From an uncultured Planctomycetia bacterium (GTDB lineage: Bacteria; Planctomycetota; Phycisphaerae; Phycisphaerales; SM1A02), in the NCBI GenBank assembly GCA_937871505.1, contig CALMPF010000007.1, forward strand, positions 1-64,000: a DNA stretch of 64,000 bases, read 5' to 3'. Both the position numbers and the translations under genes were made by a program. The notes below the pieces were generated by a model. It saw only the letters and a list, made by a program, of their open reading frames with translations, had not been told where the DNA came from and did no database searches. Shown here in pieces: positions 9,160 through 17,262 of the stretch. Within the stretch, counting starts at the first letter, position 1. Every line of letters begins with the position of its first letter.

Positions 9160-11667
9160 ATGAGACTGGCATCTGTCCTGACGGCCGCCACGGCCGTCGG
9201 CGTCTGTGCCCCGATGGCCCTCGGCCAGTGGGTCGCATATCAGAACGAGACGGCGTCGCGCCTGGTCGCTCCGCCCAACCTCGTCGTCAACGACAACATC
9301 GAGAAGGACTTCGCCTACGGCGACTTCAACAAGAACGGCTGGGTCGACCTGGTCGTCGTCCGCAAGTTCCCCGGGTCGATCCAGGGCGGCTTCCGCAACC
9401 TGCTGCTCATGAACGAGGGCGGCGTCCTCGTCGACCGCACCGACGAGTATGCGGTCGCCAGCGACATCGAGGGCTACTTCGGCTTCCTCGACCCGACCAA
9501 CGACCGCGACGTCAAGGCCGTCGACGTCGACGGCGACGGCTGGCTCGATCTGATCACCTGCACGACGATGAGCGATCAGGTGAACTGGATCCTCGGCCAG
9601 CCGCGGGTCTACATGAACCTCGGCAACGACGCCAACGGGAACTGGCTCGGCTTCCGCTTCGAGCACCAGCGGCTCCCGCAGATGTTCTCGAAGACCGGCG
9701 CCGTCGCCAATCCGCGCTTCTGCGAGATGGCGGTCGCCGACTTCACCGGCGACGGCTACCCGGACATCTTCTTCGTCGACTACGACACTCCCGAGACCTC
9801 GGGGACGGTCTGCATCGACCTCAACGGAAACGGGAGCACGGCCGATCCCGGCGAGTGCCAGCAGAGCCCGCCGCAGAATCCCAACCTCGACTTCGACAAC
9901 AAGTTCGTCGTCAATCACGGCGCGGCGAACCCCGGCTACTTCTTCGACTCGACCAACACCCGCTTCACGACCTCCCAGCTCGCCTCGGCGTTCGGCAACG
10001 CGGCGCTCGCCGCCGACCTGAGCGGCAACGGCTGGGACGAGGTCGTCCGGGTCAACACGCTCACCGGCGGACAGAACGTCGCGGTCTACCGGCGCAACCA
10101 GCTCGAGGGCATGAGCTGGACCGGCCCGAACAACATCTACACAGGCCTCGCCCCGTACAACATCGTCGCGGGCGACCTGAACAATGACGGCCGGATCGAC
10201 CTCGTCGTCGTCGACGACTCGAAGGATCGGTTCATGATCAACAACACGACGGCCGCGAACGGCTTTGCGACGTTCACGACCTTCACGATCAACGATTCGC
10301 TCAACGAGTTCGGCAACCAGGCGGTCCTCGCGGACCTCGACAACGACGGCTTCCTCGACCTGATGATCGCGGACGTCGACGCCGACCTTCCGCCCTTCTG
10401 CCCGACGACGGGCCGGCGTGCGCACATCTACCGCAACACCTTCCCCACCAACGGCATCAACGGGAACATGCTCGACGAGATCGGGCAGATCATCCCCAAC
10501 AACATGCTGACGGCGACCTACGACTTCGCCCCGATCGACCTGAACAACGACGGCTGGCTCGATCTGGTGATCGGTCGCTGCGCGGGCATCCAGGTCTGGA
10601 TGAACATCCCGCCGGTCTCGCTCTCGTTCACCTACCCCGACGGCCTCCCCGGCCTCGTCGATCCCGGCGTTCCGACGGACATCCAGGTCACCGCCAACAT
10701 CGTCGGCGGCGGCTCGATCGTCCCTGGGACCGGGCTCATCTACGTCTCCGTCGACGGCGGTCCCTTCGCCAGCTCGCCGATGACCGATCTCGGCGGCAAC
10801 CAGTTCGTCGCGACGCTCCCCGCGATCGAGTGCGGCAGCAGCGTGGCCTACTACTTCAGCGGCGACCTCAGCAACGGGCCGGTGGTCAATGATCCGCCGA
10901 CCGCCCCGCTGAGCGCCTACGTGACGAGCGCCTTCGACAGCGTCGAGGAGATCTTCTTCGACGGCGCCGAGAGCGGCCTCGGCGGCTGGACCGTTGCGGA
11001 CACGGCCGTCACGTTCGGAAGCTGGATCGCGGCGGCTCCGGTCGGCACGGTCCTCTCCGGCAACCAGGCTGCGCCGAACGTGGCCTTTGAGGGCACGCAG
11101 GCGTTCCTCACCGGCGTCGGCGTCCCCGGCGGCACCGCGGGCGCGTCCGATCTCGACGGCGGCCCGACGATCCTGACCTCCCCGCTCTTCGACATCGATG
11201 GCGATGACGCCATCGTCTCCTACGCCCGCTGGTTCTTCTGCGACGACGTCGGCATCTTCGGCGCCGACGAGCTTCGCGTCGAGGTCTCCAACAACAACGG
11301 TGCGAACTGGACCGTCGTCGAGACCACGACGACCAACGCGGGCCAGTGGGTCGTGAGCGACTTCCGCGTGAGCAACTTCGTCGAGCCCTCCGACCAGATG
11401 CGCGTCCGCTTCTGGGTCTCGGACAACCCGAACAACTCGGTGACCGAGGCCGGCATCGACGCGTTCCGGATCGAGGCGTACGTCTGCGACGACGATCCGA
11501 AGCCGACCTGCCTCGCCGATCTCAACAGCGACGGCGTGGTGGACGGAGCCGACCTGGGCATCCTCCTCGGCGCTTGGGGCGGCGCGGACGCCGACCTCAA
11601 CGGCGATGGCAGCACGGACGGCGCCGACCTCGGCATCCTCCTCGGTGCGTGGGGCAACTGCCCGTGA
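9160..11667 (+). CDS. secreted FG-GAP/VCBS protein with dockerin-like C-terminal tag
   Basis: An 835-residue exported protein with an N-terminal signal (LTAATAVGVCAPMALGQ), preceded at 8 bases by AAGGAG. The first ~470 residues carry FG-GAP blades with calcium loops (DVDGDGWLDLITC, DLNNDGRIDLVVVDD, DLDNDGFLDLMIAD). The middle part has immunoglobulin-like beta sequence. Residues ~590-770 look like a MAM or laminin-G-like jelly-roll: FDGAESGLGGWTV at the start and WFFCDDVG in the middle. The C-terminus has two repeats of the form DLNxDGxxDGADLGILLGAWG. It is a close paralogue of the next gene, with identical architecture and matching first lines (WVxxQNxTxxRLV). Function unknown; likely a surface adhesin or structural protein. 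Antisense open frames here are composition artefacts. Confidence 0.85.
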   Translation: MRLASVLTAATAVGVCAPMALGQWVAYQNETASRLVAPPNLVVNDNIEKDFAYGDFNKNGWVDLVVVRKFPGSIQGGFRNLLLMNEGGVLVDRTDEYAVASDIEGYFGFLDPTNDRDVKAVDVDGDGWLDLITCTTMSDQVNWILGQPRVYMNLGNDANGNWLGFRFEHQRLPQMFSKTGAVANPRFCEMAVADFTGDGYPDIFFVDYDTPETSGTVCIDLNGNGSTADPGECQQSPPQNPNLDFDNKFVVNHGAANPGYFFDSTNTRFTTSQLASAFGNAALAADLSGNGWDEVVRVNTLTGGQNVAVYRRNQLEGMSWTGPNNIYTGLAPYNIVAGDLNNDGRIDLVVVDDSKDRFMINNTTAANGFATFTTFTINDSLNEFGNQAVLADLDNDGFLDLMIADVDADLPPFCPTTGRRAHIYRNTFPTNGINGNMLDEIGQIIPNNMLTATYDFAPIDLNNDGWLDLVIGRCAGIQVWMNIPPVSLSFTYPDGLPGLVDPGVPTDIQVTANIVGGGSIVPGTGLIYVSVDGGPFASSPMTDLGGNQFVATLPAIECGSSVAYYFSGDLSNGPVVNDPPTAPLSAYVTSAFDSVEEIFFDGAESGLGGWTVADTAVTFGSWIAAAPVGTVLSGNQAAPNVAFEGTQAFLTGVGVPGGTAGASDLDGGPTILTSPLFDIDGDDAIVSYARWFFCDDVGIFGADELRVEVSNNNGANWTVVETTTTNAGQWVVSDFRVSNFVEPSDQMRVRFWVSDNPNNSVTEAGIDAFRIEAYVCDDDPKPTCLADLNSDGVVDGADLGILLGAWGGADADLNGDGSTDGADLGILLGAWGNCP

Positions 11668-11671
11668 TTCC

Positions 11672-11703
11672 CCGATGACGACGGCCTCGGCCGCCGTCAT
11701 CGG
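11672..11703 (+). terminator. hairpin after first FG-GAP/dockerin gene
   Basis: A 14-bp stem with one mismatch (CCGATGACGACGGC against GCCGCCGTCATCGG, loop CTCG) begins 4 bases after the stop codon. It stands upstream of a better terminator and could block 3' exonucleases. Confidence 0.45.
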
Positions 11704-11753
11704 CTGACCGCTCACTCGGACCACCTCCGTCTGGGCAGCAGGTGACACTCAAG

Positions 11754-11782
11754 GACCCCGGCCCGCAAGGGCCGGGGTCTTT
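11754..11782 (+). terminator. intrinsic terminator
   Basis: A perfect 11-bp stem GACCCCGGCCC/GGGCCGGGGTC with a GCAA tetraloop, followed by TTTC. It separates the two paralogous tagged genes; a related GCAA-loop hairpin ends the second gene. Confidence 0.75.
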
Positions 11783-11825
11783 CGCTGCGCCGTTCAGCGA
11801 TCGTCGCAAGATCGCCGCTCGCCCA

Positions 11826-11854
11826 TTGACCCGATGCCATCTGCCGGTCACACT
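11826..11854 (+). promoter_or_regulatory. candidate sigma70-type promoter of second FG-GAP/dockerin gene
   Basis: TTGACC and CACACT are separated by 17 bases, just downstream of an intrinsic terminator and about 125 bases before the next start codon. The second paralogue therefore probably has its own transcription start. Confidence 0.45.
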
Positions 11855-11979
11855 GGCCGCATCGGACGAGGACGGCGTCCGATGGCGGGAGCGGTCCCGC
11901 CGCGTGCCCCCCCGGCGTTACGTCCGAGCCGGAGCAAGGCGCGTCCTTACGGCCCCCGTCCGGCCTGAGGGAGCATCTG

Positions 11980-14349
11980 ATGAGAAGAATCTGCATCGTG
12001 GCCGGAGCGGCTGCGATGGCGTCCCTGCCTGCGGCCTCGACGTGGGCGCAGGGCTGGGTGACCTTCCAGAACGCGACATCGACGCGACTGGTCGCCGCCC
12101 CCGGCCTGGGGTCCGCCGACCCCGAGGAGAAGGACTTCGCCTTCGCCGACCTCGACAACGACGGCGACATCGACCTGATCGTCGTCCGCAAGCAGCCCTT
12201 CACCAACCCCAACGGGAAGCGGAACGTCCTGTTCATGAACGAGGGCGGCGTCCTCGTCGACCGCACGATGGAGTTCGCGACCGCCGCCACCGACGGCGGG
12301 AACGGCTTCCTCGACATCACCAACGACCGCGACGTCGCCATCGCCGACTTCGACGGCGACGGCTGGCTCGACTTCGTCACCTGCCCCGCGCTGAACTCGA
12401 ACCTGCCCAAGACGATCTCGCATCCGCGGATCTACATGAACCGCGGCGTCGACGATCAGGGCAACTGGCTCGGCTTCCGCTACGAGGAGGCGCGCATCCC
12501 GACGATTCTGCCTCAGGCCCCCAACGGCTGCGGGATCGCGGTCGGCGACGTCACCGGCAACGGCCGTCCCGACATCTACATCGTCAACTACCTGAGCGAC
12601 GTCAACGACCGCCTGCTCATCAACGACGGCTCCGGGTTCTTCACCGACCAGACGTCCCAGCGGATGACGCTCACGATGGTCCAGTCGGGCTTCGGCACCG
12701 CCGGGGTCATCCTCGACATCAACGGCGACGGCGTGAACGACATCGCCAAGAGCGAGAACGGGCCCTTCAAGACCAGCTACAACAACCCCGCCCAGCAGGG
12801 CTTCTTCAACAAGCACAAGACGACCAGTGCGGGCGCCCACTACGGCATGTCCGCCGGGGACCTCAACAACGACGGCAAGATCGACTTCGTCCTCGGCGAC
12901 GACGGCGCCGACCGCTACCTGCTCAACCTCGGCAACGGCGCCGACGGCATGGCGGTCTTCGAAAGCAAGACGTTCTCGTTCCTCAGCGGCGGCGACGACG
13001 GCTTCGCCAACAACAGCCAGATCGTCGACCTGAACAACGACGGCTGGAAGGACGTCCTCATCGCCGACGTCGATGTCGACATCGGCGGCTGCTCGCGGCG
13101 CCTGCACCTGTACCGCAACCTCGGCAACGCTCCGAGCGTGACCCTTCAGGACCAGGGCACCGGCGGCATTCCCGCCAACCAGCTCACCGGCACGCACGAC
13201 ATCGCGGTCTTCGATCTCGACGGCGACGGCTGGAACGACCTGATCATCGGTCGATGCAGCGGCATCTCCGTCTGGATGAACGTCCCGCCGGTCGGCGTGG
13301 TCTTCTCCTACCCGCAGGGGCTGCCCGCCTTCGTCGAGCCGGACGCTCCGACCATCTTCGAGGTGCGGATCGTCCCGACCGGCTCGGGCAACATCCTCCC
13401 GGCGACCGCGAAGCTGCGGTACTCGGTCGGAGACGGCCCCGTCGTGGAGACGCCGCTCGACCACGTCGGCGGCGACATCTTCGCTGCCACGCTCCCGGCC
13501 CTCGCCTGCACCGAGTCGGCGACCTGGCATGTCACCGTGCAGACCTCTCCCGCAGGGACCTTCTCCGATCCGCCCGGAGCGCCGGCCGCGACCTACGCGG
13601 TCCTCTCCGCGCTGGGGACCGAGATCTCCCTTCGCGACGAGATGGAGGGAGATCTCTCCGGCTGGTCGGTCGTCAATCACCCGTCGCTCACCGGCGGCGC
13701 GTGGGTCGCCGCCGATCCCGTCGGCTCCGCGGTCTCCGGGCAGATCGCCCAGCCCGAGGATGACGCGACCGCCGGCGACGGCGTGATCGCGTGGGTCACC
13801 GGCAACGGCGTTCCCGGCGCACCGGCCGGCGCGTCGGATGTCGATGGCGGACCGACGATGCTCTTCTCGCCGCTGATCGACCTCGAGGGTCAGGACGGCA
13901 TCATCTCCTTCGCGGCATGGTTCTTCTGCGACGATCCTCCCGGAAGCGGTCAGGAGGACGTGATGGAGGTTCTCGTGAGCAACGACGCCGGCGCCACCTG
14001 GGTCCTCGCCCAGACGATCGCGACGACCGGCGGCGCGTGGAAGGTCCACTCGTTCCGCGTGAGCGAGTTCGTCGCCCCCACGGCGCAGGTGCGCGTGCAG
14101 TTCTCCGTCGCGGATGTGCCGAACAACTCGGTCACCAACGGCGGCGTCGACAACTTCCAGGTCGAGACGATTCTCTGCCCCGAGGACGCCTGTCTCGGCG
14201 ACCTCGACGGCAACGGATCCGTTGACGGCGGAGACCTCGGAATCCTGCTCGGCGCCTGGGGCACCGACGCGGCGGACCTCGACGGAAACGGCGTGGTCGA
14301 CGGCGCGGATCTCGGCGTCCTTCTCGGCGCGTGGGGTTCGTGCGGCTGA
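11980..14349 (+). CDS. secreted FG-GAP/VCBS protein with dockerin-like C-terminal tag (paralogue)
   Basis: A 789-residue paralogue of the preceding gene with the same domain order. Signal peptide: VAGAAAMASLPAASTWAQ. FG-GAP blades follow with calcium loops (DLDNDGDIDLIVVRK, DFDGDGWLDFVTC, DLNNDGWKDVLIAD), then an Ig-like middle, a jelly-roll-like region with MEGDLSGWSVVNHPS and WFFCDDPPGSG, and two terminal repeats ending DLGILLGAWG and DLGVLLGAWG. GGGAG lies about 7 bases before the ATG. The pair arose by tandem duplication; shared residues concentrate in the N-terminal propeller and the jelly-roll. Each copy has its own terminator and this one its own candidate promoter, so they may be expressed under different conditions. 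Binding partner unknown. Confidence 0.85.
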   Translation: MRRICIVAGAAAMASLPAASTWAQGWVTFQNATSTRLVAAPGLGSADPEEKDFAFADLDNDGDIDLIVVRKQPFTNPNGKRNVLFMNEGGVLVDRTMEFATAATDGGNGFLDITNDRDVAIADFDGDGWLDFVTCPALNSNLPKTISHPRIYMNRGVDDQGNWLGFRYEEARIPTILPQAPNGCGIAVGDVTGNGRPDIYIVNYLSDVNDRLLINDGSGFFTDQTSQRMTLTMVQSGFGTAGVILDINGDGVNDIAKSENGPFKTSYNNPAQQGFFNKHKTTSAGAHYGMSAGDLNNDGKIDFVLGDDGADRYLLNLGNGADGMAVFESKTFSFLSGGDDGFANNSQIVDLNNDGWKDVLIADVDVDIGGCSRRLHLYRNLGNAPSVTLQDQGTGGIPANQLTGTHDIAVFDLDGDGWNDLIIGRCSGISVWMNVPPVGVVFSYPQGLPAFVEPDAPTIFEVRIVPTGSGNILPATAKLRYSVGDGPVVETPLDHVGGDIFAATLPALACTESATWHVTVQTSPAGTFSDPPGAPAATYAVLSALGTEISLRDEMEGDLSGWSVVNHPSLTGGAWVAADPVGSAVSGQIAQPEDDATAGDGVIAWVTGNGVPGAPAGASDVDGGPTMLFSPLIDLEGQDGIISFAAWFFCDDPPGSGQEDVMEVLVSNDAGATWVLAQTIATTGGAWKVHSFRVSEFVAPTAQVRVQFSVADVPNNSVTNGGVDNFQVETILCPEDACLGDLDGNGSVDGGDLGILLGAWGTDAADLDGNGVVDGADLGVLLGAWGSCG

Positions 14350-14450
14350 TGCCGGTCCCCGCGTGACGGAGCGCCCGCGACGACATCGGTCGCAAGCGTG
14401 GCCGAACGTCGCACCAAGGACCGCTCCGCTCCGCGAGAACATGCGACTCG

Positions 14451-14487
14451 ACACGACCCCGGCCTGCAAAGGCCGGGGTCGTGTCTT
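14451..14487 (+). terminator. intrinsic terminator of second FG-GAP/dockerin gene
   Basis: A perfect 15-bp stem ACACGACCCCGGCCT/AGGCCGGGGTCGTGT with a GCAA loop, then CTTG. Its core GACCCCGGCC...GGCCGGGGTC is shared with the terminator of the paralogous gene upstream. Confidence 0.7.
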
Positions 14488-14703
14488 GATCCGGATCCGC
14501 CACGGGGCGACGCTCGACGCAGGCCGAGCGGGACGGAGCCCGTCCGGCCTCCGGACGCTCGCCCGGAAGAGAGCGCAGCGGCACGCTCCACGGGCATGCG
14601 GCGCAGTCGCGTCGAAGGCGCCGCCCGGCGCGAGGGCTCTCTCGTCCGGTGAATGGGGAAAGGTGGACCGGACCGGGGAACGGGCTCCGCGGACCTGAGC
14701 CCA

Positions 14704-14763
14704 GTGCACTTGGGCTCCGTGCACTTGGGCCCCGTGCACTGGAGCTTCGCGCACTGGGGCTCC
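14704..14763. repeat. 4 x 15-bp tandem repeat
   Basis: Four consecutive degenerate copies of a 15-base unit, the first two GTGCACTTGGGCTCC and GTGCACTTGGGCCCC; the third and fourth copies diverge. Confidence 0.8.
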
Positions 14764-15008
14764 GCTCCGCCGCCGCGCCCGATGATGCGCAGGGATGACG
14801 CGGGGAAGCCCGGAGCACCGTCGACGATCGACGATTCGTGGGCGCTCGAAGCCGCGCCGAGCCCCCGTCTCGTGAGCGACGATCGCGGCGGAAGGGCGCC
14901 GCGGCGAATCGGCGAGTCAACCGGCGGACGAGGTGGTGGCGACCGACGCGTCGCGGTCTGCGACCTTGGACCGCGCCTCTTGCGCTGCTCGCCCCGCACG
15001 TCCCGCTC

Positions 15009-15035
15009 GCCCAGTTCGCCCAGTTCGCCCAGCTC
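15009..15035. repeat. 3 x 9-bp tandem repeat
   Basis: Three copies of GCCCAGTTC (last copy GCCCAGCTC) in the same intergenic region. Confidence 0.75.
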
Positions 15036-15129
15036 CCGCCGAAGGAGCTGATCGCGCTCCGAGCGGGCTCGCTCGCCCGCGCCGATGCGCGCCCTCCTCG
15101 GCGCGGGCGATGCGCCTGCCGGGACGTCC

Positions 15130-17181
15130 TCACTCCCGACGGCGGACGATGGTGACCAGTCGGTCCGGCGCACCGACTTCGTGGACGGTCGTCGAGCCAT
15201 CGGGCCAGCGGACCCGGATGAGATCGACGCGGTCGGCCGTCCCCAGACCGAACGTGACCGGCAGCTCGACCTGGCTGAGATAGCTGCGCGTCGGCATGAC
15301 CATCCGTCGCTGGAGGCCCTGCTCCGAGGGCAGCTCGACGACCGCGCCGATCGCATCGCGGTTCGCGGTGGTCTCGTCGACAAGCCGCACCCGCAGCCAG
15401 CGATGTCCGCTCGCCTGATCGTTGCGGAGGATCAGCGGCGGTCCCTTCGGCTGGGTGACGACGATGTCGAGATCGCCGTCCCCGTCGAGGTCGGCGTAGG
15501 CGGCGCCGCGCCCGACGACCGGCGTTACGAGATCGCCGACCTTCTCGGGCGGAAGCAGCACGAACGAGGCCCGCGCGCCGCCCTCCGTTCCGCGATTCCA
15601 GAAGAGCTGCGCGGGCTGCGCGTATCGCTGGCTTGGCTGGACGACCTCGATCTGATCCTCGATGTGGCCGTTGGTCTGGAACAGATCGAGTCTTCCGTCA
15701 AGATCGGCATCGAGGAAGAAGAGCCCGAAGGAGAGGGCGAGGCGCGTCGGTCCGCCGATGCCTTCGTTGACGGCGTCGTCGCTGAACGGCAGCCGCGATC
15801 GCGCGGCCGCACCTTCCGGGGCCGCCGTCCCCATCGCCCCACTCCCCAGCGCCACCGTTCCCAGCGCTGCGGTCCCCGGCCCGGCCGAGACGTAGAACGA
15901 GCTCATCTCGTTGGCGAAGTTGCCGATGCCGATGGCGAGCAGGCCGTCGTTGCGGAACTCCGCCGCGTCGATCCCCATCGCGCCCGTCGACGCGCCGTTG
16001 CGATCGAAGGCGAGCCCGGAGACGAGGCCGATCTCCTCGAAGACGCCCGGGCTTCCGGCAGCGCCGAGGTTGCGGAACGCGAAGTTCTGCACGGTGTCGT
16101 TGGCGACGACGAGATCGATCCAGCCGTCGTCGTCGAGATCGCAGGGAATCACGGCGAGGCCCTTGCCCACCGCGACGCCGGTCGCCGGGTTCCGCACGTG
16201 GATTCCCGCCGACTCTCCGACCTCCGTGAAGGTCCCGTCGCCGTTGTTCCGGAAGAGCCAGGAGTCCGTCCCCTCGAAGTTGGTCGGAGGTCCGTAGGCG
16301 CGGCCGACGCCGGTCAGCCGGTAGTCGACCTCGAAGTCCAGATCGCGCGACCACTTCACGTAGTTGACGACGAAGAGGTCGAGATGGCCGTCGCCGTCGA
16401 CATCGACGAAGGCGGCCCCGGTCGACCATGTCTGCGGATCGCCGCCGACGCCCGCCTCCTCGGTCACGTCGACGAAGGAGCCTCCGAGGTTGCGGAAGAG
16501 CCGATTGGTTCCGACCGCGGTCGTGACGAAGAGATCGATCAGCCCGTCCCCGTCGTAATCGCCGGCGGCGACGCCCATCCCGTGCAGCGGAACATCGAGG
16601 CCGCTGCCGTCGGTGCTGTCGACGAAGCGGATCTCGTCCCCCTCGCTTGCGTTGATGTAGAGCCGCGAAGTGGTCGGACTCTCCTCGAGAGACCATGGCC
16701 ACGGCGTCCCGTTGACGAAGAAGAGGTCTGGCCTGCCGTCGCCGTCGATGTCGATCACGGCGACGCCGCCGGACATCGTCTCCGGAAGAAGCTTCTCGCC
16801 GCGGGCCGAGTTCTCGGCGATGAAGTCGACGCCGATGCCGCGAAGCGCCGTGAAGGGGATCGCAGGAAGCATCTCCGTGCGGCGCTCGGGCACGACCGGT
16901 GCCGCAGCGCCTGCGAGCTCCGCAGGCGGCGTGGCCCGCGGCCGGTTGACGAACCAGGCGATCCCCCAGATCGAGAGACCGGCGGCGACGATCGCCGCCA
17001 GCGACCAGCGAAAGGCGCGGCCGACCGCAGCGTCGTCGACCGGCACCAGCTCGTCGTCGGGGACGTCGAGCAGGGTCGCCGCCGGGGGCGCGGAGCCCGG
17101 GACCGGCATCGGGCCTGCGGAGCGCGGTCCTGCGGCGAGCGGGGTCGCGGGAGTTGGATCGATCGGGTTCTGGGTGGGCAT
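15130..17181 (-). CDS. membrane-anchored CRTAC1-family protein (FG-GAP, ASPIC/UnbV)
   Basis: A 683-residue protein with a Pro/Ala-rich cytoplasmic N-terminus and one membrane helix at about residues 60-80 (WSLAAIVAAGLSIWGIAWFV). The external part starts with FTALRGIGVDFIAENSARGEKLLPETM, typical of CRTAC1-like proteins, and has FG-GAP blades with DIDGDGRPDLFFVNG, DYDGDGLIDLFVTT, DVDGDGHLDLFVVNY and DLDADGRLDLFQTNGH-type loops. The last ~110 residues are ASPIC/UnbV (RWPDGSTTVHEVG). It lies 81 bases downstream of a multihaem cytochrome gene. Such CRTAC1/cytochrome neighbours suggest a role at an electron-transfer or calcium-dependent surface complex (inference). It differs from the first CRTAC1 protein in being helix-anchored, not lipid-anchored. 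Confidence 0.87.
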   Translation of the reverse strand: MPTQNPIDPTPATPLAAGPRSAGPMPVPGSAPPAATLLDVPDDELVPVDDAAVGRAFRWSLAAIVAAGLSIWGIAWFVNRPRATPPAELAGAAAPVVPERRTEMLPAIPFTALRGIGVDFIAENSARGEKLLPETMSGGVAVIDIDGDGRPDLFFVNGTPWPWSLEESPTTSRLYINASEGDEIRFVDSTDGSGLDVPLHGMGVAAGDYDGDGLIDLFVTTAVGTNRLFRNLGGSFVDVTEEAGVGGDPQTWSTGAAFVDVDGDGHLDLFVVNYVKWSRDLDFEVDYRLTGVGRAYGPPTNFEGTDSWLFRNNGDGTFTEVGESAGIHVRNPATGVAVGKGLAVIPCDLDDDGWIDLVVANDTVQNFAFRNLGAAGSPGVFEEIGLVSGLAFDRNGASTGAMGIDAAEFRNDGLLAIGIGNFANEMSSFYVSAGPGTAALGTVALGSGAMGTAAPEGAAARSRLPFSDDAVNEGIGGPTRLALSFGLFFLDADLDGRLDLFQTNGHIEDQIEVVQPSQRYAQPAQLFWNRGTEGGARASFVLLPPEKVGDLVTPVVGRGAAYADLDGDGDLDIVVTQPKGPPLILRNDQASGHRWLRVRLVDETTANRDAIGAVVELPSEQGLQRRMVMPTRSYLSQVELPVTFGLGTADRVDLIRVRWPDGSTTVHEVGAPDRLVTIVRRRE

Positions 17182-17262
17182 CGCGATGCGTGGAGATGGC
17201 GCCGAAGGTCGCCGCCGACGCAGTGCGGAGGCCGCCTCTCCCGCGCCGCACGGTCGGCGCAG

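Larger units (their letters stand above)
14350..15129. other. long convergent intergenic region with repeats
   Basis: About 780 bases between two genes that point at each other. It contains a strong terminator near its left end and two short tandem repeat arrays (15-bp and 9-bp units), listed separately. No coding sequence has family resemblance or a ribosome-binding site. Confidence 0.55.

Noticed and set aside
9103-11748. Very long open frames antisense to the FG-GAP, CRTAC1, Mfd and glycosyltransferase genes
   Set aside because: They have Arg/Val/Asp/Glu-rich compositions expected from the reverse reading of high-GC coding DNA with Asp/Gly repeats, no family motifs and no ribosome sites. 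The sense frames have clear domains.
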